A stretch of 64,000 nucleotides of DNA from Zea mays (lineage: Eukaryota > Streptophyta > Magnoliopsida > Poales > Poaceae). The DNA lies in the NCBI RefSeq assembly GCF_902167145.1, contig NC_050104.1:5788001-5852000 (forward strand), in the 5' to 3' direction. The notes under the pieces are model-generated. The model did no database searches, was not told the DNA's origin, and worked only from the letters and a program-made list of their open reading frames with translations. How positions within the stretch are numbered: the stretch's first letter is position 1; each line of letters begins with the position of its first letter. Positions 21,724-33,292 of the stretch are shown here, piece by piece. A program made the position numbers and the translations under genes.

Positions 21724-24700
21724 TGTAATACTCAAATTTGTATACAAAGAATATAGAGAGGTTTTCTCATTTTATGTGCCTTATTTACATCATGAAAAGA
21801 GCACACAAAAAAATTATTATTAAGAGTGAGTAAATTTAACCAATGACACTAAAATAAAGGAAAGTGCATCATATTGGAGTTTTTGTTTGCTGGTGCATTT
21901 AAATAATAACAACAATAATATTAGTAGAAATAAAATAATGGCTGTAGATGAAGATTGAATCCTAAATTGAGAATTGGGGTTTGAAAGTTGAGAAGGAAAG
22001 AGAAAAAAAATACTATACAATACCAAAATAAATTAATAAAGGAATAAATTTATTCAAATCATACAATCAAAACTTGGTTACAAATTCGCCACAAATGTGA
22101 ATTCAAATGTGAGGTTCAAATTGGAAAGAGGAGAGAAAAGGAAAGAAAGCATAAAAGAAAAAGAAAAAAAGAGAAGAAAACCGTGCGCCTGGGCCGGCTC
22201 AGCTTCAATTCGGCCCACCTGGGGTGCAACCCGCACGCGAGCCCGCTCCACTGGATTCGCGGATGGCCGACTGACCCCTGGGGCCCGCGCGCAGCCTCAC
22301 CACGTCACACTCGCGCACGGACAGATGGGGCTAGAAGGCTAGCTCCTTTCTCCTGGGCGCCGCGGTCGATTTCTGTCACCGCCACGCGGGCCCGCGAGTC
22401 AGCCAATGCTCCCTTGCGCGCGCGTCGCGTTTCTCTGGCGGGTGGGGCCCCTGGGTCGGAATCTTCTTCCCCGATTTCTTCGGTAATAGAACGCTTGACG
22501 GTCAGAGCTAACCATGCCGCCAATGCCGGAAATCTCGCGGGTGGCTCAACAAAACATCGCGGATCTCGCGGCTGGCTCCGAGTCGGACTTTGGCCGCTAC
22601 CCTGGGTATAAAACTCGTGCGGCCCCCTCTCGACATCTACCTCGTGCTGCTCTTCGCCGTGGTCAGGGGAGAAATGACCGCCACGGTCGATTCAACCCTG
22701 GGGCGACTCTACAGCCTCGGCATGTGGTTTGAGGTGTTCGTGAGGGATACCCGAACGCGGGCTAGGCGCTCTCCAGTCGACTGGGCGAGCCATGGCCGGG
22801 AAATTCCTCGTCGGGCATCAATTCTTGCTGTGAACCCGCGTGTCTCCGTGGGCAGGGAGTCCTGCTACTCGATTCACGGTAAAATCGCTCCCATTTGATT
22901 CTGCATCTCTTCCTCTTCAGTTTGCACCATGTATCGCTCGGGTTAAGGCTGTAGGGGCCGACCGACCGTGTTGCCGGCGATGGCGCCGCCGCGGTGCCCT
23001 GTCCCTGGCCGCACGGGTGGCCGGAGGGGGAAGAGGGCGCTTGGCCCTTGGATGGTAAAGGTGCGGTTAAGATTAGATCTGGGGGCTGGTAGATTTGGAC
23101 CGTTGATATAAGATCGAACGGTCGGGTGTTTTGGGCGGGATTCGAAGTTAGTAACCGTTAGATCAACATCCTGGGGCTCTGATGGGATCCGCGTGCGATC
23201 ATACTGTGGGCCGTGGATCCTTGATCCGACGGGTAGCAGGGCGTGCGGACTCATTTGGGGTTGGGATCTAATCTGGGCCCCTGATTTCCGATCGGACGGC
23301 CAGAAACCACTGATACCCCTTCGCGACCGATCAATTGCAAAAGAGCCCCTGTTCTTTTTGTAAATGAACCCGCCGTCCACTTAGCTAGGTTCTGAGTCTC
23401 AGGAATTCTTCTGTAATAGCCCCTAGGTTTTCTGGAAAATGAGGCCTAGTCCAGAAATCGTTTAAATTGAATAAATGAAATAGAAAATATATTTTTAATA
23501 GGAAAATAATTGCTGGAACTTCAATAATTCATAGAAAATGCATATGAACTCTAAATTACTCCATTCCAGTTCCTAAAATTTTGTAATTTAATTCTCTATC
23601 ACTTAGTGGCCCCGTTTTATCATGACAACAGCAGGAAAATTAATTCCACACTTAATCCTATTCTAAACACATAAAACCTTTGAAAATCCATAACTTAAAA
23701 TATATAACTCCAAAATTAATGATTCTTGTTCCTATGATCTTATTTTAATATGTATATTATTAATATGTATTTTGTTCTTATGTTTGGTGTAATGTTAATT
23801 TTGCCTATACCATGTTTGTTTGAATTGCTACGACTAGCGTGAGGTCACGAGTCACCTGAAGATCATCCTGGTATCTGGAATCTCAAGTCCCAGGCAAGTT
23901 GTGCCCTTGATCACTTCTTTTTACCCACTCATGTTCTAATTAATCATAATGATCTGCATAGGTTAATTTTGATGGGTCCTAATAGGATACCCTAGTTTGA
24001 TTATCTTTATACCTTGTTACCACTGAACTTTTTGGGTAGTACTTGCTAGTGCTTTATGTGGTTTTGGGTATGAAGATACATTACTCATGATTATACTTTT
24101 GTTATCCGTTGTTATTTATCGTTCATGATAAGATCATTATGTTAATTGGAACATGGAGAACCACCCGGGAAAACAGTGCTACCACAAGGGTTTAATGAGA
24201 CGCCCTTGGCTGATTAACTAGGAAAGCTAGTGGACGGCTACCTTACCCGAAAGGGGCAAGGGCAGTAGGGGAGTGGTCAGTGTAGGGAGGCCCTCGGGAG
24301 GATTTTGCTGCGATGGCGGTCCTGCAAGGGATTCCTGCATTGGAGCTTCCTATAAACTGTAGCGGGTAGTCTGAAGCTAGTGGAACTTTGTAAAGGCCTC
24401 GTAGTGGTACCCTGCCTCGCTTCCTTGGTAGAGGTGTATGGAGTCTGATCAACTCCGTGGTAAATGGGTAACACGACTTGTGGGTAAAGATGCGCAACCT
24501 CTGCAGAGTGTAAAACTGGTATACTAGCCGTGCTCACGGTCATGAGCGGCTCGGACACTCACATGATTAAATTATGGAACTTAAACTCAATTTGTCATAT
24601 GCATTGCATCGCAGGTGAGGTTGTTACTTTTGTTCTACTATTTAATTGGGTTGGTATTTACTTATACTTAGTAATTGCTAATAAAATTTTGACCAACTTT

Positions 24701-25132
24701 AAAAGCAATGCTCAGCTCTAACCATCTCCTTTGGTAAGCCTTACACTTCACGTGAGCTCCCACCTTTGGCGAGTTCATGCACATTATTCCCCACAACTTG
24801 TTGAGCGATGAACGTATGTGAGCTCACTCTTGCTGTCTCACACACCCCACAGGTCAAGAACAGGTACCACAGGATGAGGCGCTTGGAGGATGCTGCGATG
24901 TGTTCGTGAGTGGTCTAGGTCGTCGTCTCCCAGTCAACTTTGGGTTGCTGGACCGTTGTCTCCCTATAATGTAATTATTTAATTATTTTTGTACAGAACT
25001 CCTGTTATATATAGTAAAGATGTGACATTCGATCCTGTGCCACTATGCATCATATGTGTGAGACTTGGTCCCAGCACACCTGGTGATTATGTTCGCGCCC
25101 GGGTCTTGGTGCCCCGAAATCCGGGTGTGACA
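21724..25132 (+). repeat. 3' LTR of the long-LTR gypsy element
   Basis: 3409 bp, matching the 5' LTR apart from one A-run indel (near 21811) and seven substitutions I could find, all transitions (for example near 23413, 24198, 24261, 24308, 24417, 24461 and 24920). Confidence 0.92.
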
Positions 25133-25137
25133 TGAAC

Positions 25138-25287
25138 CCAATACTTGGTCTTTTTATTGGTTAAGTGTGAACCTTTGGCACCTGTATAACTTATGCACTA
25201 GAGCAAACTAGTTAGTCCAATATTTGTGTTGGGCAATTCAACCACCAAAATTAATTAGGGATTAGGTGTAAGCCTAATTCCCTTTCA
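25138..25287 (-). repeat. Sirevirus 3' LTR, proximal part
   Basis: The 150 bp that begin the 3' LTR (complement starts TGAAAGGGAATTAGGC at 25287). They are collinear with 33143-33292 and separated from the rest of the LTR by the gypsy insertion. Confidence 0.92.
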
Positions 25288-26102
25288 ATCTCCCCCTTTT
25301 TGGTGATTGATGCCAACACAAACCAAAGCAAACATAAATGTGCATAAATTGAACTAGTTTGCATAATGTAAGTGCAAAAGTTGCTTGAAATTGAGCCAAT
25401 ATAAATACTTACATGATGTGCATGGATTGTTTCTTTGTTTTTAACATATTGGACCACATTTGCACCACATGTTTTGTTTTTGCAAATCCTTTTGTAAATT
25501 CTTTTTCATAATCCTTTTGCAAGAAAGTCAAAAGTAAATGAATAAGATTTTTGCAAAGCATTTTCAAGATTTGAAATTTTCTCCCCTTGTTCCAAATGCT
25601 TTTTCTTTGACTAAACAAAAACTCCCCCTCAAATAAAAAGAGATACTCCAATTGAAAAACATTAAATTTTAAAATTAGGGCGGTGGTGCGGTCCTTTTGC
25701 TTTGGGCTCATGCTTTCTCCCCCTTTGGCATGAATTGCCAAAAACGGAATCATTAGAGCCCTACGAAGTACTTTCTCCTCCTTTGGTCATAAAATAAATA
25801 AGTGAAGATTATACCAAAGTTGGAGAGATGCTCGGAGTGACGGCGAAGGATGAGTAGTAGAGTGGAGTGGAAGCCTTTGTCTTCGCCGAAGACTCCAATT
25901 CCCTTTCAATATACCTATGACTTGGTTTGAAATACACTTGAAAACACATTAGTCATAGCATATATAAAAGAGATATGATCAAAGGTATACTTGTGTGCTA
26001 TGTGTGCAAATTAGCAAGAGAAGTTCCTAGAATCAAGAATATTGAGCTCATGCCTAAGTTTGGTAAAAGTTTGTTCATCAAGAGGCTTGGTAAAGATATC
26101 GG
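25288..26102 (-). other. Sirevirus 3' region with several polypurine tracts
   Basis: Next to the LTR lies the priming tract AAAAAGGGGGAGAT (complement of about 25289-25302). Further purine runs such as AAAGGGGGAGAAAGC, GAGGGGGAG and CAAGGGGAG recur at about 25715, 25625 and 25585. Repeated tracts of this kind are characteristic of Sireviruses. There is no intact gene. The first ~100 bases beyond the pol stop (below 26103) still resemble coding sequence because of the frameshift in pol. Confidence 0.8.
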
Positions 26103-29100
26103 CTAATTGATCTTTAGTGTTAATGTAAGAAATCTCGATATCCCCTTTTGTTGGTGATCCCGAAGAAAATGATACCTAATGGCTATGTGTTTAGTGCGGC
26201 TATGCTCAACGGGATTATCCGCCATGCGGATTGCACTCTCATTATCACATAGAAGAGGAACTTTGGTTAGTTTGTAACCGTAGTCCCGCAGGGTTTGCCT
26301 CATCCAAAGCAATTGCGCGCAACAATGGCCTGCGGCAATATACTCGGCTTCGGCGGTAGAAAGAGCAACCGAATTTTGCTTCTTTGAAGCCCAAGACACC
26401 AAGGATCTTCCCAAGAACTGGCAAGTCCCCGATGTGCTCTTCCTATTAATCTTACACCCCGCCCAATCGGCATCCGAATAACCAATCAAATCAAATGTGG
26501 ATCCTCGAGGGTACCAAAGCCCAAACTTAGGAATATAAGCCAAATATCTCAAGATTCGTTTTACGGCCGTAAGGTGTGATTCCTTAGGGTCGGCTTGGAA
26601 TCTTGCACACATGCAAACGGAAAGCATAATGTCCGGTCGAGATGCACATAAATAGAGCAATGAACCAATCATCGACCGGTATACCTTTTGATCGACGGAT
26701 TTACCTCCCGTGTCGAGGTCAAGATGCCCATTGGTTCCCATGGGTGTCTTGATGGGCTTGGAATTCTTCATTCCAAACTTGGTTAGAATGTCTTGAGTGT
26801 ACTTCGTTTGGCAAATGAAGGTGCCCTCTTGGAGTTGCTTCACTTGAAATCCTAAGAAATACTTCAACTCCCCCATCATAGACATCTCGAATTTTTGTGT
26901 CTTGATCCTACTAAATTCTTCACATGTAGATTCGTTAGTAGACCCAAATATAATATCATCAACATAAATTTGGCATACAAACAAATCATTGTCTAGAGTT
27001 TTAGTGAATAAAGTAGGATCGGCCTTGCCGACTTTGAAGCCATTAGCAATAAGGAAATCTCTAAGGCATTCATACCATGCTCTTGGGGCTTGCTTGAGCC
27101 CATAAAGCGCCTTAGAGAGCCTATAAACATGGTTAGGGTACTCACTGTCTTCAAAGCCGGGAGGTTGCTCAACATAGACCTCCTCCTTGATCGGTCCGTT
27201 GAGGAAGGCACTCTTCACGTCCATTTGGTAGAGCTTGAAGCCATGGTAAGTAGCATAGGCCAATAATATACGAATTGACTCAAGCCTAGCTACGGGTGCA
27301 TAGGTTTCACCAAAATCCAAACCTTCGACTTGTGAATACCCCTTGGCCACGAGTCGAGCTTTGTTCCTTGTCACCACACCATGCTCGTCTTGTTTGTTGC
27401 GGAAGACCCACTTGGTTCCTACAATATTTTGGTTAGGACGTGGAACCAAATGCCATATCTCGTTCCTCGTGAAATTGTTGAGCTCCTCTTGCATCGCCAT
27501 CACCCAATCCGAATCTTGTAGTGCTTCCTCTACCCTGTGTGGCTCAATAGAGGAGACAAAAGAGTAATGCTCACAAAAATGGGCAACACGAGATCGAGTG
27601 GTTACCCCCTTATGAATGTCGCCGAGGATGGTGTCGACGGGGTGATCTCGTTGGATTGCTTGGTGGACTCTTGGGTGTGGCGGCCTTGGTTGTTCATCCT
27701 CCTTGTCTTGATCATTTGTATCTCCCCCTTGATCATTGTCATCATCTTGAGGTGGCTCGTCATTGTGTTCTTCATCTTTATCAACTTGAGCCTCGTCCTC
27801 ATTTTGGGTTGGTGGAGATGCTTGCATAGAGGAGGATGGTTGATCTTGTGCATGTGAAGGCTCTTCGGATTCCTTAGGACACACATCCCCAATGGACATG
27901 TTCCTTAGCGCGATGCATGGAGCCTGTTCTTCACTTATCTCATCAAGATCAACTTGCTCTACTTGAGAGCCGTTAGTCTCATCAAACACAACGTCACAAG
28001 AAACTTCAACAAGTCCTGAGGACTTGTTAAAGACTCTATATGCCCTTGTGTTTGAGTCATATCCTAGTAAAAAGCCTTCTACAGTTTTAGGAGCAAATTT
28101 AGATTTTCTACCTCTTTTGACAAGAATAAAACATTTGCTACCAAAAACTCTAAAATATGAAATATTGGGCTTTTTACCGGTTAGGAGTTCATAGGATGTC
28201 TTCTTGAGGATTCGGTGTAGATATAACCGGTTGATGGCGTAGCAGGCGGTGTTGACCGCCTCGGCCCAAAACCGATCCGGTGTCTTGTACTCATCAAGCA
28301 TGGTTCTTGCCATGTCCAATAGAGTTCGATTCTTCCTCTCCACTACACCATTTTGTTGTGGAGTGTAGGGAGAAGAAAACTCATGCTTGATGCCTTCCTC
28401 CTCAAGAAAGCCTTCAATTTGAGAGTTCTTGAACTCCGTCCCGTTGTCGCTTCTAATTTTCTTGATCCTTAAGCCGAACTCATTTTGAGCTCGTCTCAAG
28501 AATCCCTTTAAGGTCTCTTGGGTAAGGGATTTTTCCTGCAAAAAGAACACCCAAGTGAAGCGAGAATAATCATCCACAATAACTAGACAGTACTTACTCC
28601 CGCTGATGCTTATGTAAGCAATCGGGCCGAATAGGTCCATGTGTAGGAGCTCCAGTGGCCTGTCACTAGTCATGATGTTCTTGTGTGGATGATGAGTGCC
28701 AACTTGCTTCCCGGCTTGGCATGCGCTACAAATCCTGTCTTTCTCAAAATGAACATTGGTTAGTCCAAAAATGTGTTCTCCCTTTAGAAGCTTATGAAGA
28801 TTCTTCATTCCAACATGGGCTAGTCGGCGATGCCAGAGCCAACCCAAGTTAGTCTTAGCAACCAAGCAAGTGTCGAGTTCAGCTCTATCAAAATCTACCA
28901 AGTATAGCTGACCCTCTAACACTCCCTTAAATGCTATTGAATCATCACTTCTTCTAAAGACAGTAACACCTATATCAGTAAATAGACAGTTGTAGCCCAT
29001 TTGACATAATTGGGATACGGAAAGCAAATTGTAATCTAAAGAATCTACAAGAAAAACATTGGAAATAGTATGGTCAGGTGATATAGCAATTTTACCCAAT

Positions 29101-29252
29101 CCTTTGACCAAACCTTGATTTCCATCCCCGAATGTGATAGCTCGTTGGGGATCTTGGTTTTTCTCATATGAGGAGAACATCTTCTTCTCCCCTGTCATGT
29201 GGTTAGTGCACCCGCTGTCGAGTATCCAACTTGAGCCCCCGGATGCATAAAC
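26103..29252 (-). CDS. pol: Sirevirus Pol polyprotein (protease, integrase, RT, RNase H), C-terminal frameshift
   Basis: The open frame begins at 29252 just after a TAG and carries, in order, the protease motif ([15 protein letters not shown], before the first Met at 29198), the pre-integrase zinc region (HRRLAH...CSAC), integrase ([33 protein letters not shown]), an acidic/proline-rich linker, reverse transcriptase ([10 protein letters not shown]; active site YVDD intact) and RNase H ([18 protein letters not shown]). It functions in cytoplasmic reverse transcription and nuclear integration of the element. About 1030 codons are uninterrupted from the first Met. Around 26141-26149 a one-base change shifts the frame, so the normal C-terminus is replaced by a short unrelated tail. 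The protein may be partly impaired. The frame differs from gag. Confidence 0.93.
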   Translation of the reverse strand, partial: VYASGGSSWILDSGCTNHMTGEKKMFSSYEKNQDPQRAITFGDGNQGLVKGLGKIAISPDHTISNVFLVDSLDYNLLSVSQLCQMGYNCLFTDIGVTVFRRSDDSIAFKGVLEGQLYLVDFDRAELDTCLVAKTNLGWLWHRRLAHVGMKNLHKLLKGEHIFGLTNVHFEKDRICSACQAGKQVGTHHPHKNIMTSDRPLELLHMDLFGPIAYISISGSKYCLVIVDDYSRFTWVFFLQEKSLTQETLKGFLRRAQNEFGLRIKKIRSDNGTEFKNSQIEGFLEEEGIKHEFSSPYTPQQNGVVERKNRTLLDMARTMLDEYKTPDRFWAEAVNTACYAINRLYLHRILKKTSYELLTGKKPNISYFRVFGSKCFILVKRGRKSKFAPKTVEGFLLGYDSNTRAYRVFNKSSGLVEVSCDVVFDETNGSQVEQVDLDEISEEQAPCIALRNMSIGDVCPKESEEPSHAQDQPSSSMQASPPTQNEDEAQVDKDEEHNDEPPQDDDNDQGGDTNDQDKEDEQPRPPHPRVHQAIQRDHPVDTILGDIHKGVTTRSRVAHFCEHYSFVSSIEPHRVEEALQDSDWVMAMQEELNNFTRNEIWHLVPRPNQNIVGTKWVFRNKQDEHGVVTRNKARLVAKGYSQVEGLDFGETYAPVARLESIRILLAYATYHGFKLYQMDVKSAFLNGPIKEEVYVEQPPGFEDSEYPNHVYRLSKALYGLKQAPRAWYECLRDFLIANGFKVGKADPTLFTKTLDNDLFVCQIYVDDIIFGSTNESTCEEFSRIKTQKFEMSMMGELKYFLGFQVKQLQEGTFICQTKYTQDILTKFGMKNSKPIKTPMGTNGHLDLDTGGKSVDQKVYRSMIGSLLYLCASRPDIMLSVCMCARFQADPKESHLTAVKRILRYLAYIPKFGLWYPRGSTFDLIGYSDADWAGCKINRKSTSGTCQFLGRSLVSWASKKQNSVALSTAEAEYIAAGHCCAQLLWMRQTLRDYGYKLTKVPLLCDNESAIRMADNPVEHSRTKHIAIRYHFLRDHQQKGISRFLTLTLKIN

Positions 29253-29265
29253 CTATAAAACAATT

Positions 29266-31965
29266 TTAGTTCTTGACTTTAGGTACCCAAACGGTTTTGG
29301 GTCCTTTGGCATTAGAAACAAGAACTTTGGGTACCCAAACACAAGTCTTAGAGCCCTTGTGTTTGCCCCCAACAAACTTGGCAACTACCTTGCCGGATTT
29401 GTTAGTTAAAACATAAGATGCATCAAAAGTCTTAAATGAAATGTCATGCTCATTTGATGCATTAGGAGTTTTCTTTCTAGGCAATTTGGCACGGGTTGGT
29501 TGCCTAGAGCTAGATGTCTCACCCTTATACATAAAAGCATGGTTAGGGCCAGAGTGAGACTTCCTAGAATGAGTTCTCCTAATTTTGCTCTCAAGATAAC
29601 CGGCAGGGTACAAAATGTAACCCTCGTTATCCTGAGGCATGGGAGCCTTGCCCTTAACAAAGTTAGACAAATTTTTAGGAGGGGCATTAAGTTTGACATT
29701 GTCTCCCCTTTGGAAGCCAATGCCATCCTTGATGCCAGGGCGTCTCCCATTATAGAGCATACTCCTAGCAAATTTAAACTTTTCATTTTCTAAGTTATGC
29801 TCGGCAATTTTAGCATCTAATAAAGCTATATGATCATTTTGTTGTTTAATTAAAGCCATGTGATCATGAATAGCATTGATATCAACATCTCTACATCTAG
29901 TGCAAATCGAAACATGCTCAACGGTAGATGTAGAGGGTTCGCAAGATTTTAATTCTACAACCTTAGCATGCAGTATATCATTCTCATTTTTAAGGTTAGA
30001 AATAGTAACATTGCAAACATCAAAATCTTTAGCCTTAGCAATTAATTTTTCATTTTCAATCCTAAGGCTAGCAAGAGAATCATTCAATTCCTTAATCTTA
30101 GCAAACAAATCGCCATTATCATTTCTAAGACTAGGAATTGAAGCATCACAAACATGAGAATCAACCTTAGCAATTAATTTAGCATTTTCATTTCTAAGGT
30201 TGTTAATGGTCTCATGGCAAGTGCTTAGCTCACTAGACAAATTTTGACATTTTTCTATTTCTAGAGCATAAGCATCTTTAACCTTAACATGTTTCTTATT
30301 TTCCTTGATTAGGAAGTCCTCTTGGGAGTCCAAGAGAGCATCCTTTTCATGGATGGCACTAATTAGCTCATTCAATTTTTCCTTTTGTTCCATGTTAAGG
30401 TTGGCAAAAAGGGTACGCAAATTATTTTCCTCATCACTAGCATTATCATCACTAGAGGACTCATATTTAGTGGAGGATTTAGATTTAACCTTCTTCCTTT
30501 TGCCGTCCTTTGCCATGAGGCACTTGTGGCCGACGTTGGGGAAGAGGAGTCCCTTGGTGATGGCGATGTTGGCGGCGTCCTCGTCGGAGGAGGACTCGAT
30601 GGAGCTCTCGTCGGAGTCCCACTCCCGGCAAACATGGGCATCGCCGCCCTTCTTCTTGTAGTACTTCTTCTTTTCTCTCCTCTTTCCCTTCTTGTCGTCG
30701 CCCCTGTCACTGTCACTAGATATAGGACATTTTGCAATAAAATGACCGGGCTTACCACATTTGTAGCACACTTTCTTGGAGCGGGGTTTGTAGTCCTTCC
30801 CCCTCTGTTGCTTGAGGATTTGGCGAAAGCTTTTGATGATTAAAGCCATTTCCTCATTGTCGAGCTTGGAGGCGTCAATTGGTTGTCTACTCGGTGTAGA
30901 CTCCTCCTTCTTCTCCTCCGTCGCCTTAAATGCCACCGGTTGTGCTTCGGACGTGGAGGGTTCGTCAAGCTCGTTGATCTTCTTTGAGCCCTTGATCATA
31001 CATTCAAAGCTCACAAAATTCCCGATAACTTCCTCGGGGGTCATTAGTGTGTATCTAGGATTACCACGAATTAATTGAACTTGAGTGGGGTTAAGGAAAA
31101 TAAGTGATCTCAAAATAACCTTAACCACCTCGTGGTCATCCCATTTCTTGCTCCCGAGGTTGCGCACTTGGTTCACCAAGGTTTTGAGCCAGTTGTACAT
31201 ATCTTGTGGCTCCTCCCCTTGGCGAAGACGGAAGCGACCGAGCTCCCCCTCGATCGTTTCCCGCTTGGTGATCTTGGTGAGTTCATCACCCTCGTGCGCG
31301 GTCTTGAGTAGGTCCCAAATCTCCTTTGCATTCTTCAACCCTTGCACCTTGTTGTATTCCTCCTTGCTTAGAGAGGCGAGGAGTATGGTTGTAGCTTGAG
31401 AGTTGAAGTGCTCGATTTGGGCCACTTCGTCCGTATCGTAGTCTTCATCCCCTACGGATGGTACCTGTGCTCCAAACTCAACAACATTCCATATACTTTT
31501 GTGGAGTGAGGTTAGATGAAATTTCATTAAATCACTCCACCTAGCATAATCTTCGCCATCAAAGGTTGGCGGTTTGCCTAATGGAACGGAAAGCAATCGA
31601 GTAGGTCTAGATGTACGGGGATAGTGTAAGGGGATCTTACTAAACTTCTTGCGCTCTTGGCGCTTAGAAGTTACGGACGGCGCATCGGAGTCGGAGGTCG
31701 ATGTTGATGAAGTGTCGGTCTCGTAGTAGACCACTTTCCTCATCCTCTTGTGCTTGTCGCCTTTCCGATGCGACTTGTGAGAAGAAGATTTTTCCTTCTT
31801 CTCTTTGTGGTGAGAAGAGGAAGATCTTTTCTCCTTCCGTTTGGAGGAGTCCTTCTTCTTCTCCTTCCTCTTGGTGCGGGACTCTTCCGATGAAGTGCTC
31901 CCTTGGCTCGTAGTGGGCTTGTCGCCGGTCTCCATCTCCCTCTTGGTGTGATCTCCCGACATCAC
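29266..31965 (-). CDS. gag: Sirevirus Gag, 899 residues, intact
   Basis: It starts 30 bases inside the primer-binding site. The order is a Ser/Lys/Glu-rich basic N-terminus (KKDSSKRKEKRSSSSHHKEK), the Gag core with FDGEDYARWSDLMKFH and GRFRLRQGEEPQDM, a CCHC zinc knuckle CYKCGKPGHFIAKC at about residue 400, an acidic serine region (SDESSIESSSDEDA), a long coiled-coil rich in NEN/KLIAK repeats (about residues 540-740) and a C-terminus with repeated VWVPKV. The length and C-terminal coiled coil fit the enlarged Gag of Sireviruses. Gag builds the virus-like particle and packages element RNA. There is no stop or frameshift. It ends 14 bases before the pol frame opens. Confidence 0.93.
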   Translation of the reverse strand: MMSGDHTKREMETGDKPTTSQGSTSSEESRTKRKEKKKDSSKRKEKRSSSSHHKEKKEKSSSHKSHRKGDKHKRMRKVVYYETDTSSTSTSDSDAPSVTSKRQERKKFSKIPLHYPRTSRPTRLLSVPLGKPPTFDGEDYARWSDLMKFHLTSLHKSIWNVVEFGAQVPSVGDEDYDTDEVAQIEHFNSQATTILLASLSKEEYNKVQGLKNAKEIWDLLKTAHEGDELTKITKRETIEGELGRFRLRQGEEPQDMYNWLKTLVNQVRNLGSKKWDDHEVVKVILRSLIFLNPTQVQLIRGNPRYTLMTPEEVIGNFVSFECMIKGSKKINELDEPSTSEAQPVAFKATEEKKEESTPSRQPIDASKLDNEEMALIIKSFRQILKQQRGKDYKPRSKKVCYKCGKPGHFIAKCPISSDSDRGDDKKGKRREKKKYYKKKGGDAHVCREWDSDESSIESSSDEDAANIAITKGLLFPNVGHKCLMAKDGKRKKVKSKSSTKYESSSDDNASDEENNLRTLFANLNMEQKEKLNELISAIHEKDALLDSQEDFLIKENKKHVKVKDAYALEIEKCQNLSSELSTCHETINNLRNENAKLIAKVDSHVCDASIPSLRNDNGDLFAKIKELNDSLASLRIENEKLIAKAKDFDVCNVTISNLKNENDILHAKVVELKSCEPSTSTVEHVSICTRCRDVDINAIHDHMALIKQQNDHIALLDAKIAEHNLENEKFKFARSMLYNGRRPGIKDGIGFQRGDNVKLNAPPKNLSNFVKGKAPMPQDNEGYILYPAGYLESKIRRTHSRKSHSGPNHAFMYKGETSSSRQPTRAKLPRKKTPNASNEHDISFKTFDASYVLTNKSGKVVAKFVGGKHKGSKTCVWVPKVLVSNAKGPKTVWVPKVKN

Positions 31966-31995
31966 TTCGAGCGGTTAGGCTCTAATGAAGCACCG

Positions 31996-32010
31996 GGCTC
32001 TGATACCAAT
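31996..32010 (-). promoter_or_regulatory. Sirevirus primer-binding site
   Basis: Minus-strand ATTGGTATCAGAGCC directly follows the 5' LTR and matches the 3' end of initiator methionine tRNA, the usual primer of plant copia elements. Confidence 0.92.
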
Positions 32011-33292
32011 TGAAAGTCGCCTAGAGGGGGGGTGAATAGGGCGAAACTGAAATTCTCAAAAAATAATCACAACTACAAGCCGGGTTAGCGTTAGGAATAT
32101 AATCGAGTCCGCGAGAGAGAGCGCAAAACAAATCGCAAGCGAATAAGGAGTGTGACACGTAGATTTGTTTTACCGAGGTTCGGTTCTTGCAAACCTACTC
32201 CCCGTTGAGGAGGCCACAAAGGCCGGGTCTCTTTCAACCCTTCCCTCTCTCAAACGGTCCCTCGGACCGAGTGAGCTTTCTCTTCTCAATCACTTGGAAC
32301 ACAAAGTTCCCACAAGGACCACCACAAGTTTGGTGTCTCTTGCCTCAATTACAAGTGAGTTTGATCGCAATGAAAGAATCAAGAAAGAAGAAAGCAATCC
32401 AAGCGCAAGAGCTCGAAAGAACACAAGCAAATCTCTCTCTCTAATCACTAGGGCGTTGTGTAGAATTTGGAGAGGATTTGATCTCTTTGGTGTGTCTAGA
32501 ATTGAATGCTAGAGCTCTTGTAAGTAGTTGGGAAGTGGAAAACTTGGATGCAATGAATGGTGGGTGGTTGGGGTTATTTATAGCCCCAACCACCAAACTA
32601 GCCGTTTGGTGAGGCTGTCTGTTCGATGGCGCACCGGACAGTCCGGTACACACCGGACATGTCCGGTGCGACAGCCACGTCACCAAAGCCGTTGGGTTCC
32701 GACCGTTGGAGCTCTGACTTCTGGGCCCGCCTGGATGTCCGGTGGCGCACCGGACATGCACTGTAGATTGTCCAGTGCGCCAGCATGGGCGTGCCTGACC
32801 TCTGCGCGCGCAGCGCGCGCATTTAATGCCTCACAGGTAGCCGTTGGCGCCGAAATAGCCGTTGCCCCGCTGTTGCACCGGACAGTCCGGTGTACACCGG
32901 ACAGTCCGGTGAATTATAGCGGAGTGGCCGAAGTGAATTCCCGAGGCTGGCGAGTTCCTGAGGCCGCTCTTCCTTGGAGCACCGGACATGTCCGGTGTAC
33001 ACCGGACAGTCCGGTGAATTATAGCGGAGTCGCCTCCGGAATTTCCCGAAGGTGGCGAGTTTGAAGTCGGGGTCCTCTGGTGCACCGGACATGTCCGGTG
33101 GCACACCGGACAGTCCGGTGACCCTTGCTCCTTTATTTGAACCCAATACTTGGTCTTTTTATTGGTTAAGTGTGAACCTTTGGCACCTGTATAACTTATG
33201 CACTAGAGCAAACTAGTTAGTCCAATATTTGTGTTGGGCAATTCAACCACCAAAATTAATTAGGGATTAGGTGTAAGCCTAATTCCCTTTCA
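32011..33292 (-). repeat. Sirevirus 5' LTR
   Basis: 1282 bp, uninterrupted, TG...CA on the minus strand. Around ten CACCGGAC(A/T)GTCCGGTG-type palindromes lie at 32630-33120. A TATA-like TATAAATA (complement of about 32574-32581) follows them. GGTTG target duplication follows at 33293. Confidence 0.93.

Larger units (their letters stand above)
16993..25132 (+). mobile_element. Non-autonomous gypsy-type LTR retrotransposon with 3.4 kb LTRs
   Basis: Two LTRs (16993-20402 and 21724-25132), each TG...CA, surround only 1321 bp. The flanking duplication is TGAAC (16988-16992, 25133-25137). A primer-binding site TGGTATCAGAG (20407-20417) and a purine tract AAGGGGGTAGGA (21710-21721) are in place. 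No gag or pol is seen, so it must use proteins from a related element. The PBS and the CTCGAGGACGAGATT...GGGGGTAGGATTTG context resemble Del/Tekay-lineage gypsy elements. That placement is inference. Confidence 0.92.
15860..33292 (-). mobile_element. Opie/Ji-type Sirevirus (copia) retrotransposon
   Basis: The element is on the minus strand: 5' LTR 32011-33292, primer-binding site, gag, pol, purine-rich tracts, and a 3' LTR split into 15860-16992 and 25138-25287. The flanking duplication GGTTG (15855-15859, 33293-33297) confirms one insertion into the CACTA element. LTRs carry many CACCGGACAGTCCGGTG-type palindromes and the interior has repeated purine tracts, both Sirevirus hallmarks. The LTRs differ at about ten positions by eye plus one indel, so it is young but clearly older than the gypsy element inside it. 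Confidence 0.93.
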
